Assembly: GCA_963682055.1 (NCBI GenBank)
Contig: OY821740.1
Location: 44,102,795 to 44,166,794, forward strand
Length of the DNA: 64,000 nucleotides
From: Primula veris
Taxonomy: Eukaryota > Streptophyta > Magnoliopsida > Ericales > Primulaceae
Reading direction: 5' to 3'
Of this stretch, positions 26,701-39,500 are shown piece by piece (the first letter of the stretch is position 1; each line of letters starts with the position of its first letter). The position numbers and the translations under genes are program-made. The notes below the pieces were generated by a model. It was given only the letters and a program-made list of their open reading frames with translations. It was not told the DNA's origin and made no database searches.

Positions 26701-29580
26701 TATAAATCCAAGGAACAGACCTCTTTAGTGGGTTGACGTTGGTGGCTAGAGAATATGCTACTTAAATTGGCGACTCTAGTTTTCTTAACGGTTTTGGAAC
26801 AGGCCTCTTAAGTGCGGTGACCTTAGCCGAATCGCCTTAATGGGATTTCCTAGATTGCCAACCTAGGTGACTTTGAGTACGATAGTTGGATCCAACAATA
26901 GAGAGAAGAATTAATGGCAATGAATTTTCAGTCTGGTTCCAAGTTTGATTTTAGTATTATTTAATTTTGATGATAAATAAATGGTTTATTGATTTATATT
27001 TTTCTGCGTTTTGAATTTATAATTTAAACTTATTTTATGTATGTAAACACACATGGGCTAAAACCGAAAAGATTCAACTTATTTCTTATTTTTTTTGGTC
27101 ATTATAAAAATCCATATTGTATTTTTGAAGACGGGTTGTCAAAACTTCCTCCTTATAGGTATAAATATCGTTCACTAAGCTCGTTTGGCTTATCCTTTCT
27201 TTTAATCTTTCAAGTAAATACAAGTTATTTAGAGTCGGAGTTGAGTCAGTTGGACCAAGAACTCAGTATTGTTTAAATTTCTTTTCCGCTGCTAGTATAG
27301 TTATAAAAGTTATTCTGATAATATGATTTCTTTGTATGAAATATTTTGGGATGTTAAACTATATATAATTTGTGTTCAATTGACAAATTTTATGAGTATT
27401 GAAAGAAAATTTATCTATTTTATAAATTTGAGTTACGTGTTATTCGGCCGTGTGACATCTATTAAATTTGGGGTGTTACACCCATGCTAATCTAGACCAT
27501 ACTCATCCTTGACATGTAGCATGTTATTTCGTTGGGGAGCCTGTCAACTAGTATGTATATATATTTTTACACAATTTGCAATCAATTTTGAGCCTAGCTC
27601 ATCAGTGATAGTTGCTTTAGGCATATTTACTACTATCTATTGAATTTAGTGTTGGTAAGTGGATACATATTAGTGTTGGTATAAGATGAAAGGTCTGCAG
27701 TGGAAGATTTGAATGGCGTATTTGGTCTACTAATTGTTAGTGATATAGTAGCTTCTAGGAAGTCAATTCTGGAATTATTTTCGAAAGGCTTGTTTGATCT
27801 ACTACATATAAAAAAAGGTGTGCAGTGATAGTTTTGAAGATAACTTACATATGTATTATTTACAGTATTCAGCGACTTTGTCTGTTGTTTGATTATGACC
27901 TGCGAGGGAAGAGTTTGTTGAATTATCAGCAGGGTAAGAAATAACGTAGATGTATAAGCTTTGTTTCATACTCGATTCCAACACTTCTTCCTGACCTGGT
28001 TGGCTATTTGACTTTGGGAAACTTTGATCTTGAGAATGTTTACACTGTTAGCTGCGGTCTTGCTCATACATGTGTTGGTCCTCATGAACTAACTTTTAAT
28101 TTTGTTGCCAATTAGAGCTTGAGAAGTTCTCACAGTGCAATGTTTTGCCCGAAGGCACATATTTCAATTGCTTTTGACTGATGATTTGATAAGCAAGACC
28201 ATAGCTAAAGACATTTTACAGGAGCTTTTCTCAAGTTGTGGATACAGAATGAATTTCGAAGTTTAACTTTGAAGGTCAAACAAGACACAAGCTGAAACTA
28301 AAAAAATCGTAAAGCTCACGCCTCTTGCTCTTAAGAGCATACCTTTAGTGTTTTCGCAAGCCAATATAATCATGTAAATACAGTGAAAAGCTCGGTTTAA
28401 AGTGTGTTGTAAAGCACATTTTCTGACACATTGTTTTTGAGTATGCTGTGATATACAAGTCCCTTCTTTCATTTTATGCGTGTATATTTTCTCCTGCATC
28501 GAATGTTTAGCATGTTACTGATTCACCTAATGCAATTCTTATTCATAAATTATTTGGTACCATCTGGGCAATTGATTCCCTTTCTGCATTCTCCATGACA
28601 GTTACCTTGTCGCAGCTGCTGGGTTGCAGAGCCTCTGGAGCCTTTCACTGGCCATAGTTGATGCATACTCTCTTTTAGTGGGCCGTTCGCTTCATAATCA
28701 ACGCGTTGTCAGTCTATTTGCATTTGGTGATGGGGTAAGACTGGAAGATAGAAACTGCTCGCAAGCTAATTTATTGCATCTCATGATTTACTTTTTGTCA
28801 CCCTTCTACTTTTAAATGAAATTGGAAACCCGAAGAAATTCTTATTTTTTTGGTCTCCATACAATCTTAGATTCCTAGAGTTCGCTGTCTGGTGTTTTAT
28901 GTGTTTGTGAGGACTTGCCAACACTATTGTACAGGTGTGTGGCTGTATAATAAGCCGTGGGATAAGATTAGGGCTAAATTAGCTTATCAGAGTAGTTAAC
29001 TGGTGTCTGGTTTGATGCTTAGTTTCTTTCTGGTGCACATTAGTGTAGACTGTAGAGTAAAGATCGAGCTAAGAGAGATGACGAGTGGAAAAGATGAAGT
29101 CCTGAATGAGCAGCTTGACTTTCTATAGCCATCAATTAAACAAAGAAGTTGATCTAACCCTGACATGTCATACTAGAAGATGAGATTTTATTAAGTTTCC
29201 CATGTGGATGGTAAAATGATTACCCGGCCTAACAAGATTTGCGTGTACAATAACATTTAGTCATTTTTACCGTTATCACTTGACGCAACTTACTGCAGTT
29301 TATCTGTTGTTTTACTTTGTTAAGAAAGAGATAGTTACAGAAAGCGCTTACAGAATCATGTTTTAATTTTTCTTTTAATCTACTGCAGATAACATTTCAC
29401 CTGACACTTGGGGCAGCTTGTGCATGTGCTGGAATCACTGTTCTTATAGACAATGATCTTGGTCTTTGTGGTCAGAATCACTGTACCCAGTTTGAAACTG
29501 CTACGGCTATGGCTTTCCTTAGTTGGTTCACTACGTTGCCGTCTTTTTTCTTGAACTTTTGGTCGCTAGCATCTCGCTGA
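23800..29580 (+). CDS. CASPL5A: CASP-like membrane protein, CASPL5A type
   Basis: A four-helix plasma-membrane protein related to Casparian strip membrane proteins, which act as membrane scaffolds; the role of the CASPL5 group is not well defined. Exons 23800-24017, 28602-28734 and 29389-29580 give 180 residues. The start lies just after a GA-rich leader. The cytosolic N terminus has [15 protein letters not shown] and a proline run, then [20 protein letters not shown] into helix 1 (about 42-62). Helix 2 is about 71-95 ([15 protein letters not shown]), helix 3 about 107-133 ([14 protein letters not shown]), helix 4 about 152-176 ([10 protein letters not shown]). The arginine in helix 1 and aspartate in helix 3 that mark CASP/MARVEL-like proteins are both present. 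The first intron is 4.58 kb and carries a solo LTR. Confidence 0.94.
24098..24381. repeat. Diverged direct repeat in CASPL5A intron 1
   Basis: Two copies of a roughly 115-bp block, about 24098-24212 and 24269-24381, share GTGACAAAAATTTAAC, GTGCTAAAATACCAGGGC and CATATTGTGTGT. Probably a local duplication. Confidence 0.7.
25773..27480. mobile_element. Solo LTR in CASPL5A intron 1
   Basis: Begins TGTGAAACCCC and ends GGGGTGTTACA, so the ends are TG...CA inside an imperfect inverted repeat. It is flanked by a perfect 5-bp direct repeat CCCAT (25768-25772 and 27481-27485). There is no internal retrotransposon domain, so this is a solo LTR left by LTR-LTR recombination. Inside, a phrase of the GGAACA(G)GCCTCTTAAGTG kind appears three times. 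The 3' two thirds match the solo LTR at 37533-39307; the 5' thirds have diverged. Confidence 0.88.
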
Positions 29581-29736
29581 AGACATCTAATGAACTGCAT
29601 GTTGTGACGAACCAAAAGAAAAATAGCAGTTACCTTGTAAGTAATGATTTTGTGGATGTGTCCTCATTTGTTTGGATCCGTTGAAATCTAATTGGGTGAT
29701 TTTATGTCGCGTGTGTATATAAATGGCGAGTCATTT

Positions 29737-29854
29737 TAAGAATTTCTAACTTTGAGCGATAATTACACGATGTTTCATTTGCACTGATGAGTAAGAATTT
29801 CTAACTTTGAGCGATAATTACACGATGTTTCATTTGCACTGATGAGTAAGAATT
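29737..29854. repeat. 55-bp tandem duplication
   Basis: A unit starting TAAGAATTTCTAACTTTGAG is present twice without mismatch (29737-29791, 29792-29846) plus the first 8 bases of a third. It sits about 160 bp after the CASPL5A stop codon, probably in or near the 3' UTR. Confidence 0.95.
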
Positions 29855-30000
29855 GACGAGTTTTTGCTTGGAACTGATACACTTTGAGGCAACCACTTTG
29901 ATTCCATGTTTTAAATTTTGGGTTTTAGTGGTAGCCTACAGCTACTCATTGCTGAAGATGCCAAGCCCTTGATGTGATTTGCACTCACAATTGAGATCAA

Positions 30001-30120
30001 GGTTTCAAAAGGCGGAATGGGTCTGCCTGGTGCCTAATTGGCCGCATTAGCCGCCTTTTTCCCTCCTAGGTCCGCCTAATGCCTAGGCGCCTAGTCCCTG
30101 CCTAGCGTCTAATCACCGCT
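30001..30120. mobile_element. GC-rich dispersed element, copy 1
   Basis: Starts GGTTTCAAAAGGCGG and contains GCCTAATTGGCCGC and AATGCCTAGGCGCCTAGTCC, strongly matching the element at 41533-41685. It is far more GC-rich than its surroundings. Possibly a short non-autonomous DNA transposon; no coding capacity. Confidence 0.6.
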
Positions 30121-30971
30121 ACTGAAATACTGATTGAGATTTCGGTTCTCCTATGAAACACATACCAATTTCAATAGATAAGACTTGCCACTTACTTCGA
30201 TGCTATGTTGTTTAAAATTTTGGGGTTTTGGTGGTGTACGACTGGCGATCTGTGTTTACTTCTAAGATGTCAAATTGTCATTCGCGTGTTTTAGTTTGCA
30301 CCAACAGTTCACTCAAACCCATCAGAAACCTTGCTGAAAGTCTTGGCAATTTTAAATTTAAATTGGTAACACATTTCCAGTTCTCCCCTCTATAACCTGT
30401 TTCGATACCTTGTTTCTTTGCATGTCCTTGAATCCTTAGTTTATATACCTTACCTAACTGATTGATTCAGTTGTATACCCATACTATTTAATCATTGATT
30501 ACCGGTACAAATAAGGGATACTAATGCAAGGAATTTCACTTTCTTGCTTCGTCAACCATAAGTTAGTAAGTAAAACCTTGTGTCCTTGATTGGCTTCTTA
30601 TCATTCAGTGAAAAAGTTTACACATCTTACAAGACATCGCAGAGATAAATATATATCAGAAAACAGAAGATATGTAGACATGGTTTATGAAGTTCCTAAT
30701 CCTAAATTACAGAAGGCCAAATATCTGAATGCTTTTCACGCTTGTGCAAGTTTAAACTGTATATATTAGAAGAGATTGAGACCCGATGTTTACATTAAAC
30801 ACAAAACAAGAGGATTAGAATAAACAGACATTGCTTTCATATTAGGCTTTAAATAGCTAAATACTCTGATTTCGCAACTTTCCTTCATCCCAAGGTCAAA
30901 CGAGCAAAAAGGAACTTTCATCTCTAGGAGTAGATGACAAGCGTGAATAAATAAATAGAAAAAGATTCAGG

Positions 30972-31455
30972 TCAAGCAAATGACCAGTTAACAAAAGTGA
31001 AAGCAATGCAATGCACACTATTTTGTTGAGGTGCAACAACTTTCCATGCAATGACTTGTTCGTAAGAGACACGGCGTCCCATTGTTGACATGCACATCCC
31101 TCCTGGCAAGCAAGCAAAACCCTGGCAATGTAACAAAAAATGTATACATAGAATTTTCAACATGTCACCACACACAAGCAAAGATTCGAATAGTTATATC
31201 TGAAAGTTGTAAAACCTAATCAGTTTGAAACATTTAACTCTCTGATGATGGAACAATATACAATGGTTACTAAGCATGGTACTTTGATGACGTCCCATGT
31301 AATAAATATAAACACACAACACACGGTACGTATATATGTATGTATATACATTTACATACTTGTATACATATACATAAACATGCATATATATATAACACAC
31401 GTACGTATATATGTATGTATATACATTTACATACTTGTATACATATACATAAACA

Positions 31456-31497
<42 letters not shown>

Positions 31498-33460
31498 TGT
31501 GTGTATGTGTGTGCAACACGTTTCATTGATACTTCATTTCACTCATTCTTCATTCAGTGAAGGCATTCAATTCACAAACGAAAAGATATTGTAGGTTTAG
31601 GAAGTGTGTAAAAGCATTCACATACAAAAAGCTACTCATTGTTAGTTTAGAGAAGAAAATCACGGGAGTAGGCCGATTTGCGGAACATACTTAAGAGTTT
31701 ACATAACTGAACATTTGAGGTTTTGGTATCCAATTTGCTTCAACTTTGGATTATCCCACAGGAAAATTTTCAGAAAAAAACAACAGTGATCTCCTGCATG
31801 TCCCTAAACTTTTGACAGTTTTCAGAAAGAAGTTTCATAAATGGTTTTGGGAAATACAAAACCCTTTCCATGTCTTTGCCTTCAAGATCAACGGAAGTTA
31901 CAGGCCCATATCCAAAAAAGACCTACATCATCATGATGTTGTCCCCTTAAAAAAAAGGAATATTGTTCACAGCTCTTTTAAAATACCTGTTGCATTATCT
32001 TGGAAAAGTAGGAATAGAATGTGCTTCGTCCAGATTCGTCAAAGATCTTATCCAACGTTATGTCTTGCAAAGCCACAAGAGTGGTTTCCAACATGTCAAG
32101 CCCAGCCTGGTTTGCAAATATGAAGAGCGGTATTGTCTGCAACAGTTCTAAAATAGGTCATCAATAAGTCTTCTAATACTCAAATTCGTAAACAAACAGC
32201 CTTCGCCCTTTAAAACAAGACCCACCAAATTGCCTCCACTATGGAACAACCAATTTACATTATATTTGTTACAAAGAGAATATTGTGATAGGAAGTTAGT
32301 TTCACCTTTAATGAGCAGCACAATATCGCATCTGGATGATGCCACAGATGTTTCAATAATGAGTCACCACCCGTAGAATCAGATGCCAGTAATTCTGTCC
32401 CTAAATGGTAACTGAAAGAGAATTTTTTTTGAAGTAGATTAAGATCTGAATAAATAGTTCAGAAGAAGATGGGAAAACTAGAAACATCGTGCAAGTGAAT
32501 ACTCATGGGAATAGTATTATGCTAACGTGATGAAAATATAATGCACTTTGTTCAAAGATTTTAAAACAGATTTGGGCGGAACAATTGGATCATAATCTAA
32601 CTGCTTACGGAAAAAAATGTTTTACCTTCCTACTAAAACCATGCTACAACCTACAAATAATATTAAAAAAAAAAGTCGTAATGATGCAGAACATTAGAGC
32701 CATAAAAAGGAGCCAGATTCAGAACTAAAAATCCATTTGAAATCATGAAAAACAAAATATCTATTGCCAGAAGGGGTCTTTTGATTATCAAACATAAAGA
32801 GTGTCAAACTCTTCCAAATGATTCTGTTACAATCACATCAAAATTCTATACACAGTCAAATATAAACCACAGTTCATCCCCTTTCACAATCCTCACAAAC
32901 CCTGAACATTTGCAAGTATACTTGGAACTCAAATATACACTCTAATTGGAAGACACGAAAGACACATTCCATGCATAAACTGGAGGAATAGAAGCAAACT
33001 TACCTATAACTCTGGCAGATCCATTGAGCTAATGTTAAAGCTTCGGGAGATCCTGGATAAGACATCTTTGGACCCACGTTAGGGTTTCCTGACGGAGATA
33101 TAGCCAGTGCTACCCTATGCACAGAGGAAATCACAGTCTTTACGTATTGATGAGCCATTGATGCTACATTCGCCTCACAACCGTTCCCAAATGGAAACTG
33201 AAATGCAATTGTCAGTACTGATCTTGCGCATTTGGATAATTCATCGCCAATTGCATGGTTCGTCGCAGGACCCACTTCCAGACTGGATGCCAGATCTAGA
33301 GTCTGATGTGCAGTAATAGTACCCTTTGCGTCAGGCTGAGCATAAAAGTAGATTAGTATCAAGAGAGTCGTAACTCAAAAGTTGCATAAACTGATACTTG
33401 CTATATAGAAGCGTTCAATTCCATGTTCTTTTCAACTTTCCATCATGCAAGACTGCGACA

Positions 33461-33501
<41 letters not shown>

Positions 33502-36500
33502 ATCTATACATACATATTATAGACACATAAACACACTACCGTTTGTGTATTGTTCATCACCTAATAAAAAATCCCAAACTTTAGCATTAGTAGATAAAAC
33601 CGTAAAGTGTATTCAGTGAACTAGGGCAATGGTCCCCATACTAAATATCGATTTGGTCACCATAGTTTCAATTAATTAGTCCTCAAAGTTAGAACAGGTT
33701 ACAGTGGTAGTTCCCATAGTTTTCATTAGAACAACAGTAGTCTGCATAATTCTGTTAAAGTTACATAGGTGGTCCTTTCCTGTGGGGATTTATAGAGATA
33801 TAGATAAGGACCAATCGCTGGTATATTCTATTCAAAATATGGGGACTATTAATGTAAATTACTCAAATAATGACAAGTAATAATGTTTCATTAAAACTAT
33901 GGGGACCAAGTAGATTCTACCTGAAGTGTGAGGACCATTAGTATTGCAATGTAAACTTTAGAGATCAAATGGAATATAATCTAGATTCTAGAGCATGGGG
34001 ACTATTGTTGTTCGGCACCCATAAAAAAAAACAGCTGCTAATTACTACTTTGAAGTGCAAGATCGTTCCTAAACACAAAAGTGCAAGATGTTATAACTGC
34101 AGTAACAGACGAGTTAGATTTAGGCATGAATGTAAAATTATGAAACTCAACTGATTTAGAGTCCAATGGAACAATGCGGAAACCAGAGGGTAGCAAAGGG
34201 GAATCATCCGGAAACATCTCACCGATTGGAGCAAAAACAAGTTCAGAACATGCTCCTACAGCATTCTCATCAAGCCCACTACATATCTGCAGAAACATAA
34301 TAGCTTCATTGTACGCACAGCAGTTCAAACTTCAAATTTATTCTCACTTTTAAAAGCTATGTAACCACAATGCCAAATAATGCACCTGGAGAATATGAAC
34401 ATCCTTTGATACAAAAGCATCTTCTTGAGCAAGAGAATGACCTTCAAGACGAATTATTTCCAGCATCTATTGCACCATACAAAATTAGTCAACAAATATT
34501 AGGAAAGGAAAACGATAATAGTGCTAAAAGTAGGTTTGACTTCTGTTAATAAATAGTTCTCAAATAAGCGATAATTCAGCTCGCTGATTGTGGAATCAAG
34601 ATATGCAAAAAAAGAAACAAGATGTACGAAAAAAATAGAAGAATGACGAATTGGCATATTGTCGCATGCAAAAACATTCAAAAGAAGTTATGAGGAAAAA
34701 AAAAATCTCAGGTTAAAACCCACTTCCTTCGTTATAGGGAGCAATATTTAACTACTTGGCATTTTATACGGCAAACTAAATGAGATGCCAATGAAAAGAT
34801 GAACAAAGAAGATACCTCTTCATGTTCAATGGTGTGACCAAGTGGCATGATGACTTGGCTTCCAGTGAATCTCGTGGGCCTTATAAGTGAATTTGAGAAT
34901 GAACTAGCTTTCAGTGATGCCGCGGAATAAGCATCAATGTTGAAGTCAGCCCATTCAGACCGATGTTCCCTCAGAAACCGAATCATCAATGCAGGAGGAA
35001 CATTCTAGAAGAGTTTACAAACAAACATTATTTTGTTATTCGCACGGCCAAAGCTTCACTAGCCATTTATATTCCTATACAGTAACTGCAAGCTAGGATC
35101 TTAAAGCTAAACAATTATAACAACGTCGAGAGAATCCAGAGCCATCAAAATCTTATTTCAACTTTTCTTCCTAATTGACAGTTTTGACTGTTGAGTAAAA
35201 CTCAACCAAAACTAATATCAGTTCTTAATACAATGTAAATTTTTTACTTGTTTTAACTACATGTTTTCTTAGATCTCAATTGAATTTTGAATTAGTTAGA
35301 ATTTATTTATATGTTTGCCTTCTATGCAATAAAACTACGTGAAAAGAAAATTATCACATGATAAACCCAACAGATTTTAGGACAAGAAGACAAAAGAAAA
35401 ACTTGTAAACACAGGGATAAAGATTATACATGCCTACATGGTAATTCTAGTAAATCTATGATATAAAAGTCCTATTATAATGTAGTTCAAATATGCAGAT
35501 GGTATGTAAGGTATATTAAAAAAAAACTTCATAATATCACATAACGTGTCATTTCATTTGTTTTTTTTTTAACTAAAATAGTGTCCTCCTTAAAAGATTT
35601 GGTTTTAATGGTTGCGTCCTTTAAGGTTCTATAAAAAGAAATTCTGCACAATAGGAATTAAGGCCTTGTTTGGTAGAGGTATATGGGGTTGGGATAGTAT
35701 TCTAAATGATGTGGGTCCTACATGTCCAGTGTTTGGATGTGTAAATAGGCATGGTACTACATATCCCATGGGATATCAAATGATCCAAATGATCATCATT
35801 TGCAATGCAAGGGGTATGGTGGTATTAGCTTTATAGTCCGGAGATATTTTTCAAAGTTACAAAATTATCCTTGCAAGTGACTTGCACAAAAAAACTAATC
35901 ATTCAAATTAACTTACTAATATTTAATGAAAAAACTGTCAGTTCCACACTTAACCTTCATCAAAATCTCACCTTTTCATGCAATGCAAGAGGTGTGGTGG
36001 TATTAGCTTTATAGTCCGGAGATATTTTTCAAATTTACAAAATTATCCTTGCAAGTGACTTGCAAAAAAAAAAAACTAATCATTCAAATTAAGGGGCAAT
36101 TAACAAAAACATACCCTACCCCTATTATATTAACAAAAACATATACTAATAATTTAAATTATCAAAAACATACCTATATATACTTATTATTTCTCTAATT
36201 CTAATCAGGTCATAATCTAACCTCTCTCTCTAACCGCAACTCTCTCTCTCATCGCACCTCTTTCTCTCTAACACACGATAATCGCACATCTTTCTAACAC
36301 GTGCTAATCACTCATCTCTCTCTCTAAAAATAACTAAAAACTCACAAAATATTCATATGCTAATTATAAAACGTCATACCCTAATTTTAAAATTTCATAC
36401 CCTAAATGTTCTGGATCACAATCAAATATCTAAAAAAGAGTTCATACCCTAATTTTAAAACTTCATACTCTAATTTCAAAACTTCACACCCTAATTTTAA

Positions 36501-39500
36501 AATTTCATACCCTACATATGGATTTCTCTCAATACTTTACATATGGATTCTCCTCTTTCAACTTGAAAGCCACAAGGTTTACAATAGTCTCAAATCTCAA
36601 TAAATAGAAAACAATCTCACCAATTCCATATATTTTTCATATATTACGGGGTATCAACCAGTGTAATATTTGTATATTACGTATGTATATATCTGTATTT
36701 ATATGTATATGGATGTCTATATAATCTAAATGGTGCTCGGTAGTCAGTGGCGGGTTTTCGTGGTGGAGGAGGGGAGAGATAGAGTGAGATATGAAAGAAA
36801 GATACAGAGAAGAATGGAGGAGAAAGAGAGTAAGATCAGAGAGAGAGACAGAGAAGAATTGGTGAGAGAGGGAAGAATGGAGGAGAGAGAGAGTAAGATG
36901 AGAGAGAGAGAAAGAAGAGAATAAACAGCATTAAATTTGTTTGGTATGTTTTTGATAATGAAAATTTTTTTGGGTATATTTTTGTTAATTTAGTTTAAAA
37001 AGTAGTATGTTTTGTTAATTTATCCTTGAAGGTATAATGTCAAGATTTACTTTTATGAATATTTAAGTTGTTACCCTCACCAATTTAATTACATGTACAT
37101 ATTTTATTGTTAGACAAATTTTCAAAAGTAAAATGGTAGAAGGATAGAATGGTAATTGATAACATGTTAGTCCTATCCAATTAACAAATAGTCCAACCAA
37201 AACAAACAACAATAGAATTAGCTAGCGGTATTCATAATCCAGGGTTAATCCCCCTTTCATTTGTAATAACTCTCGGATTAATAGTCCCGGGACTATGAAT
37301 CCCGCAAACAAACGAGGCCTAAAGGGTAAATCTTGGGAGATAAAGAAACATTTGGTGCTTAGAGATTCCCGGGATATTTACAGTTTAATCCAAAAAAAAT
37401 GGTTCTGATTACAGGTCATATACAGAGCCAACACTACCTAAGAGTCCACAAGTAGCCATGGAGGTCTTCTCAAATTTGATTGCACTCAAATTACATACTA
37501 AGCATTTTGTTTGGAAAATATTACATACTAAGTGTAAACACCCGTATTTTATTTATTTATTATCAATGCTTATAATTTTAGTAAAATATTATTTACTAGT
37601 AGAAAGTTAATTTGAGAAGTTATTATCAAAATAAAGAGGTTCAATTAGCCATTAGTTATAAATCAAGGGTATTACTAAAATAAATTAAGATAATACTAAT
37701 AGATATCCTCCAGTAACAAAGTTAAAACCATATTCCTAAATTTATGCATGTATAACCTGGGTTTCAAAACTCCAACTACTCATCTTTATAAATGTGTAAA
37801 TAGATTTAGATATGGTTATAGTTGTACCCAAGTTTCTACCTAGTTTTATGCATAAGCTGGACAGAAAGGAAATATTGATCTGTGGTCATTTCAGAAGGAA
37901 AAGGGGCCCGTACCAAACTGCACCTTCACCTAGGGATATTACATTCGCATAATTTCTTCGTTAAATCAAGGTGAGTGATTTTGTACCCTATATATAATCA
38001 ATTTATAACCCATGTTATTTGCGAAGTATTTTATGAAATATTATGTTTTAGGAACATATTTTGAAAACAGCTAGTATTTTGCATAAATAAGTGATGCCAA
38101 CTACTATTTTGATGTTGGAGTAATTTTGTAACTTATTTTTAATCGATTTATTATTTGTCATTTTTCAAGCTATTTTATGGAATTACTGAGTTTTATTATA
38201 TGATATGAGATGATTATATGAATGGCTTTGTATCTTATATATAATCGATTTGTACTCGTTCTATAAGAAAAGGTTTTTGGATTGTTACATTCAGGAAAGA
38301 AATTACAATAGTTTTTACTACTTTTGGAAAAGTGATATTTATCTGGACATTTAATTTTCATTTAATGATTTGAGATATTTGATTTAAAGATTTGAATCGT
38401 TTGAATGATTATGGATTTTCGGGACCAGCAATGAACTTGAGGAACATGCCTCTTAAGTGGGATGACCTTTATGATTTATAAATCCAAGGAACATGCCTCT
38501 TTGGGGTGACGTTGGTGGCTAGAGAATATAGCTACTTAAATGAGTAACTCTAGTTTTCTCAACGGTTTTGGAACAGGCCTCTTAAGTGCGGTGATCTTAG
38601 CTGGATCGTTTTAAAGGGATTTACTAGATTGCCAACCTAGTTGACTTTGAGTACGATAGTTGGATCCAACAAATAGAGAGAGAAGAATTAATGGCAATGA
38701 ATTTTAAGTCTGGTTCCATGTTGATTTTAATACTATTTAATTTTGTGATGAAAAACCATTTTATTGGTTTATATTTCTTGATACGAGACTTCTGCGTTTT
38801 GTATTTATAATTTAAACGTATTTTCTTTTCTGTATGTAAAAAACATATGGGTTAATACTGAAAAGATTCTAACTTACTTTTCCTTGAATTAAAACTTGTG
38901 TATGAATATTATTTAATACAAAACTTTTCGTAAAAAATTTCCCCTATCTCTTATAGGTATGATTTTCATTCGCTAGGCTCGTTTGGCTTATCCTCTCTTT
39001 TTAATCTTTTCAGGTATATAGATGAAGTTAGTTAGAGTTGGAGTCGAGTCGTTTGGGACCAATCATACCTCATAAGAGTTGTTTAAATTCTTTTCCGCTG
39101 CCAAGTTATTACAGTTGTCCTTTGAGAATGACTTACTTTTGAACAAGAATTTGTGGTGTTAAATTAATTTGCGTTTAGTTTATAAATACAATTATTATTG
39201 AAAGAAAATGCATTGTTTTATTATTTGGAGATTTAGGCTTCGTGTAACATGTGTCAAAGGCGCGTGTTATTCGGCCATGTGACATCCGTTTAGTTTGGGG
39301 TGTCACACTAAGCATGCAACACAACTAACTGCAGATAAACAGCTAATTGGTACAATATTACATTTATGGTAAAATTTTCTCACTTACTTGCAGTAACATG
39401 GAAGCCTTGGCACAAAGAATGCCTCCAACCAATGAGAAAGAACCAGAATAACTGCTTGAAGAGGAAGCCAAAGATTTAGTCGCATTAATTGCAATTATAA

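Larger units (their letters stand above)
29581..30971. other. Convergent intergenic region
   Basis: 3' UTRs of the CASP-like gene (plus) and REV (minus) fall here. It contains a 55-bp tandem duplication (29737-29854) and a GC-rich dispersed element (about 30001-30120). No coding exon is visible. Confidence 0.6.

Noticed and set aside
25773..27480. Possible coding retrotransposon in CASPL5A intron 1
   Set aside because: The flanking 5-bp duplications enclose only LTR sequence; no gag, protease, reverse transcriptase or integrase frame is present.
31194..31594. Overlapping tyrosine/isoleucine-rich reading frames on both strands
   Set aside because: They translate the (TA)n and ACGTATATATG repeats in the last REV intron; composition is that of a microsatellite.
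36730..36924. 64-residue frame rich in R, E and K
   Set aside because: It reads through the GA-rich arm of the nested transposon; the charged repeats are a by-product of GA repeats.
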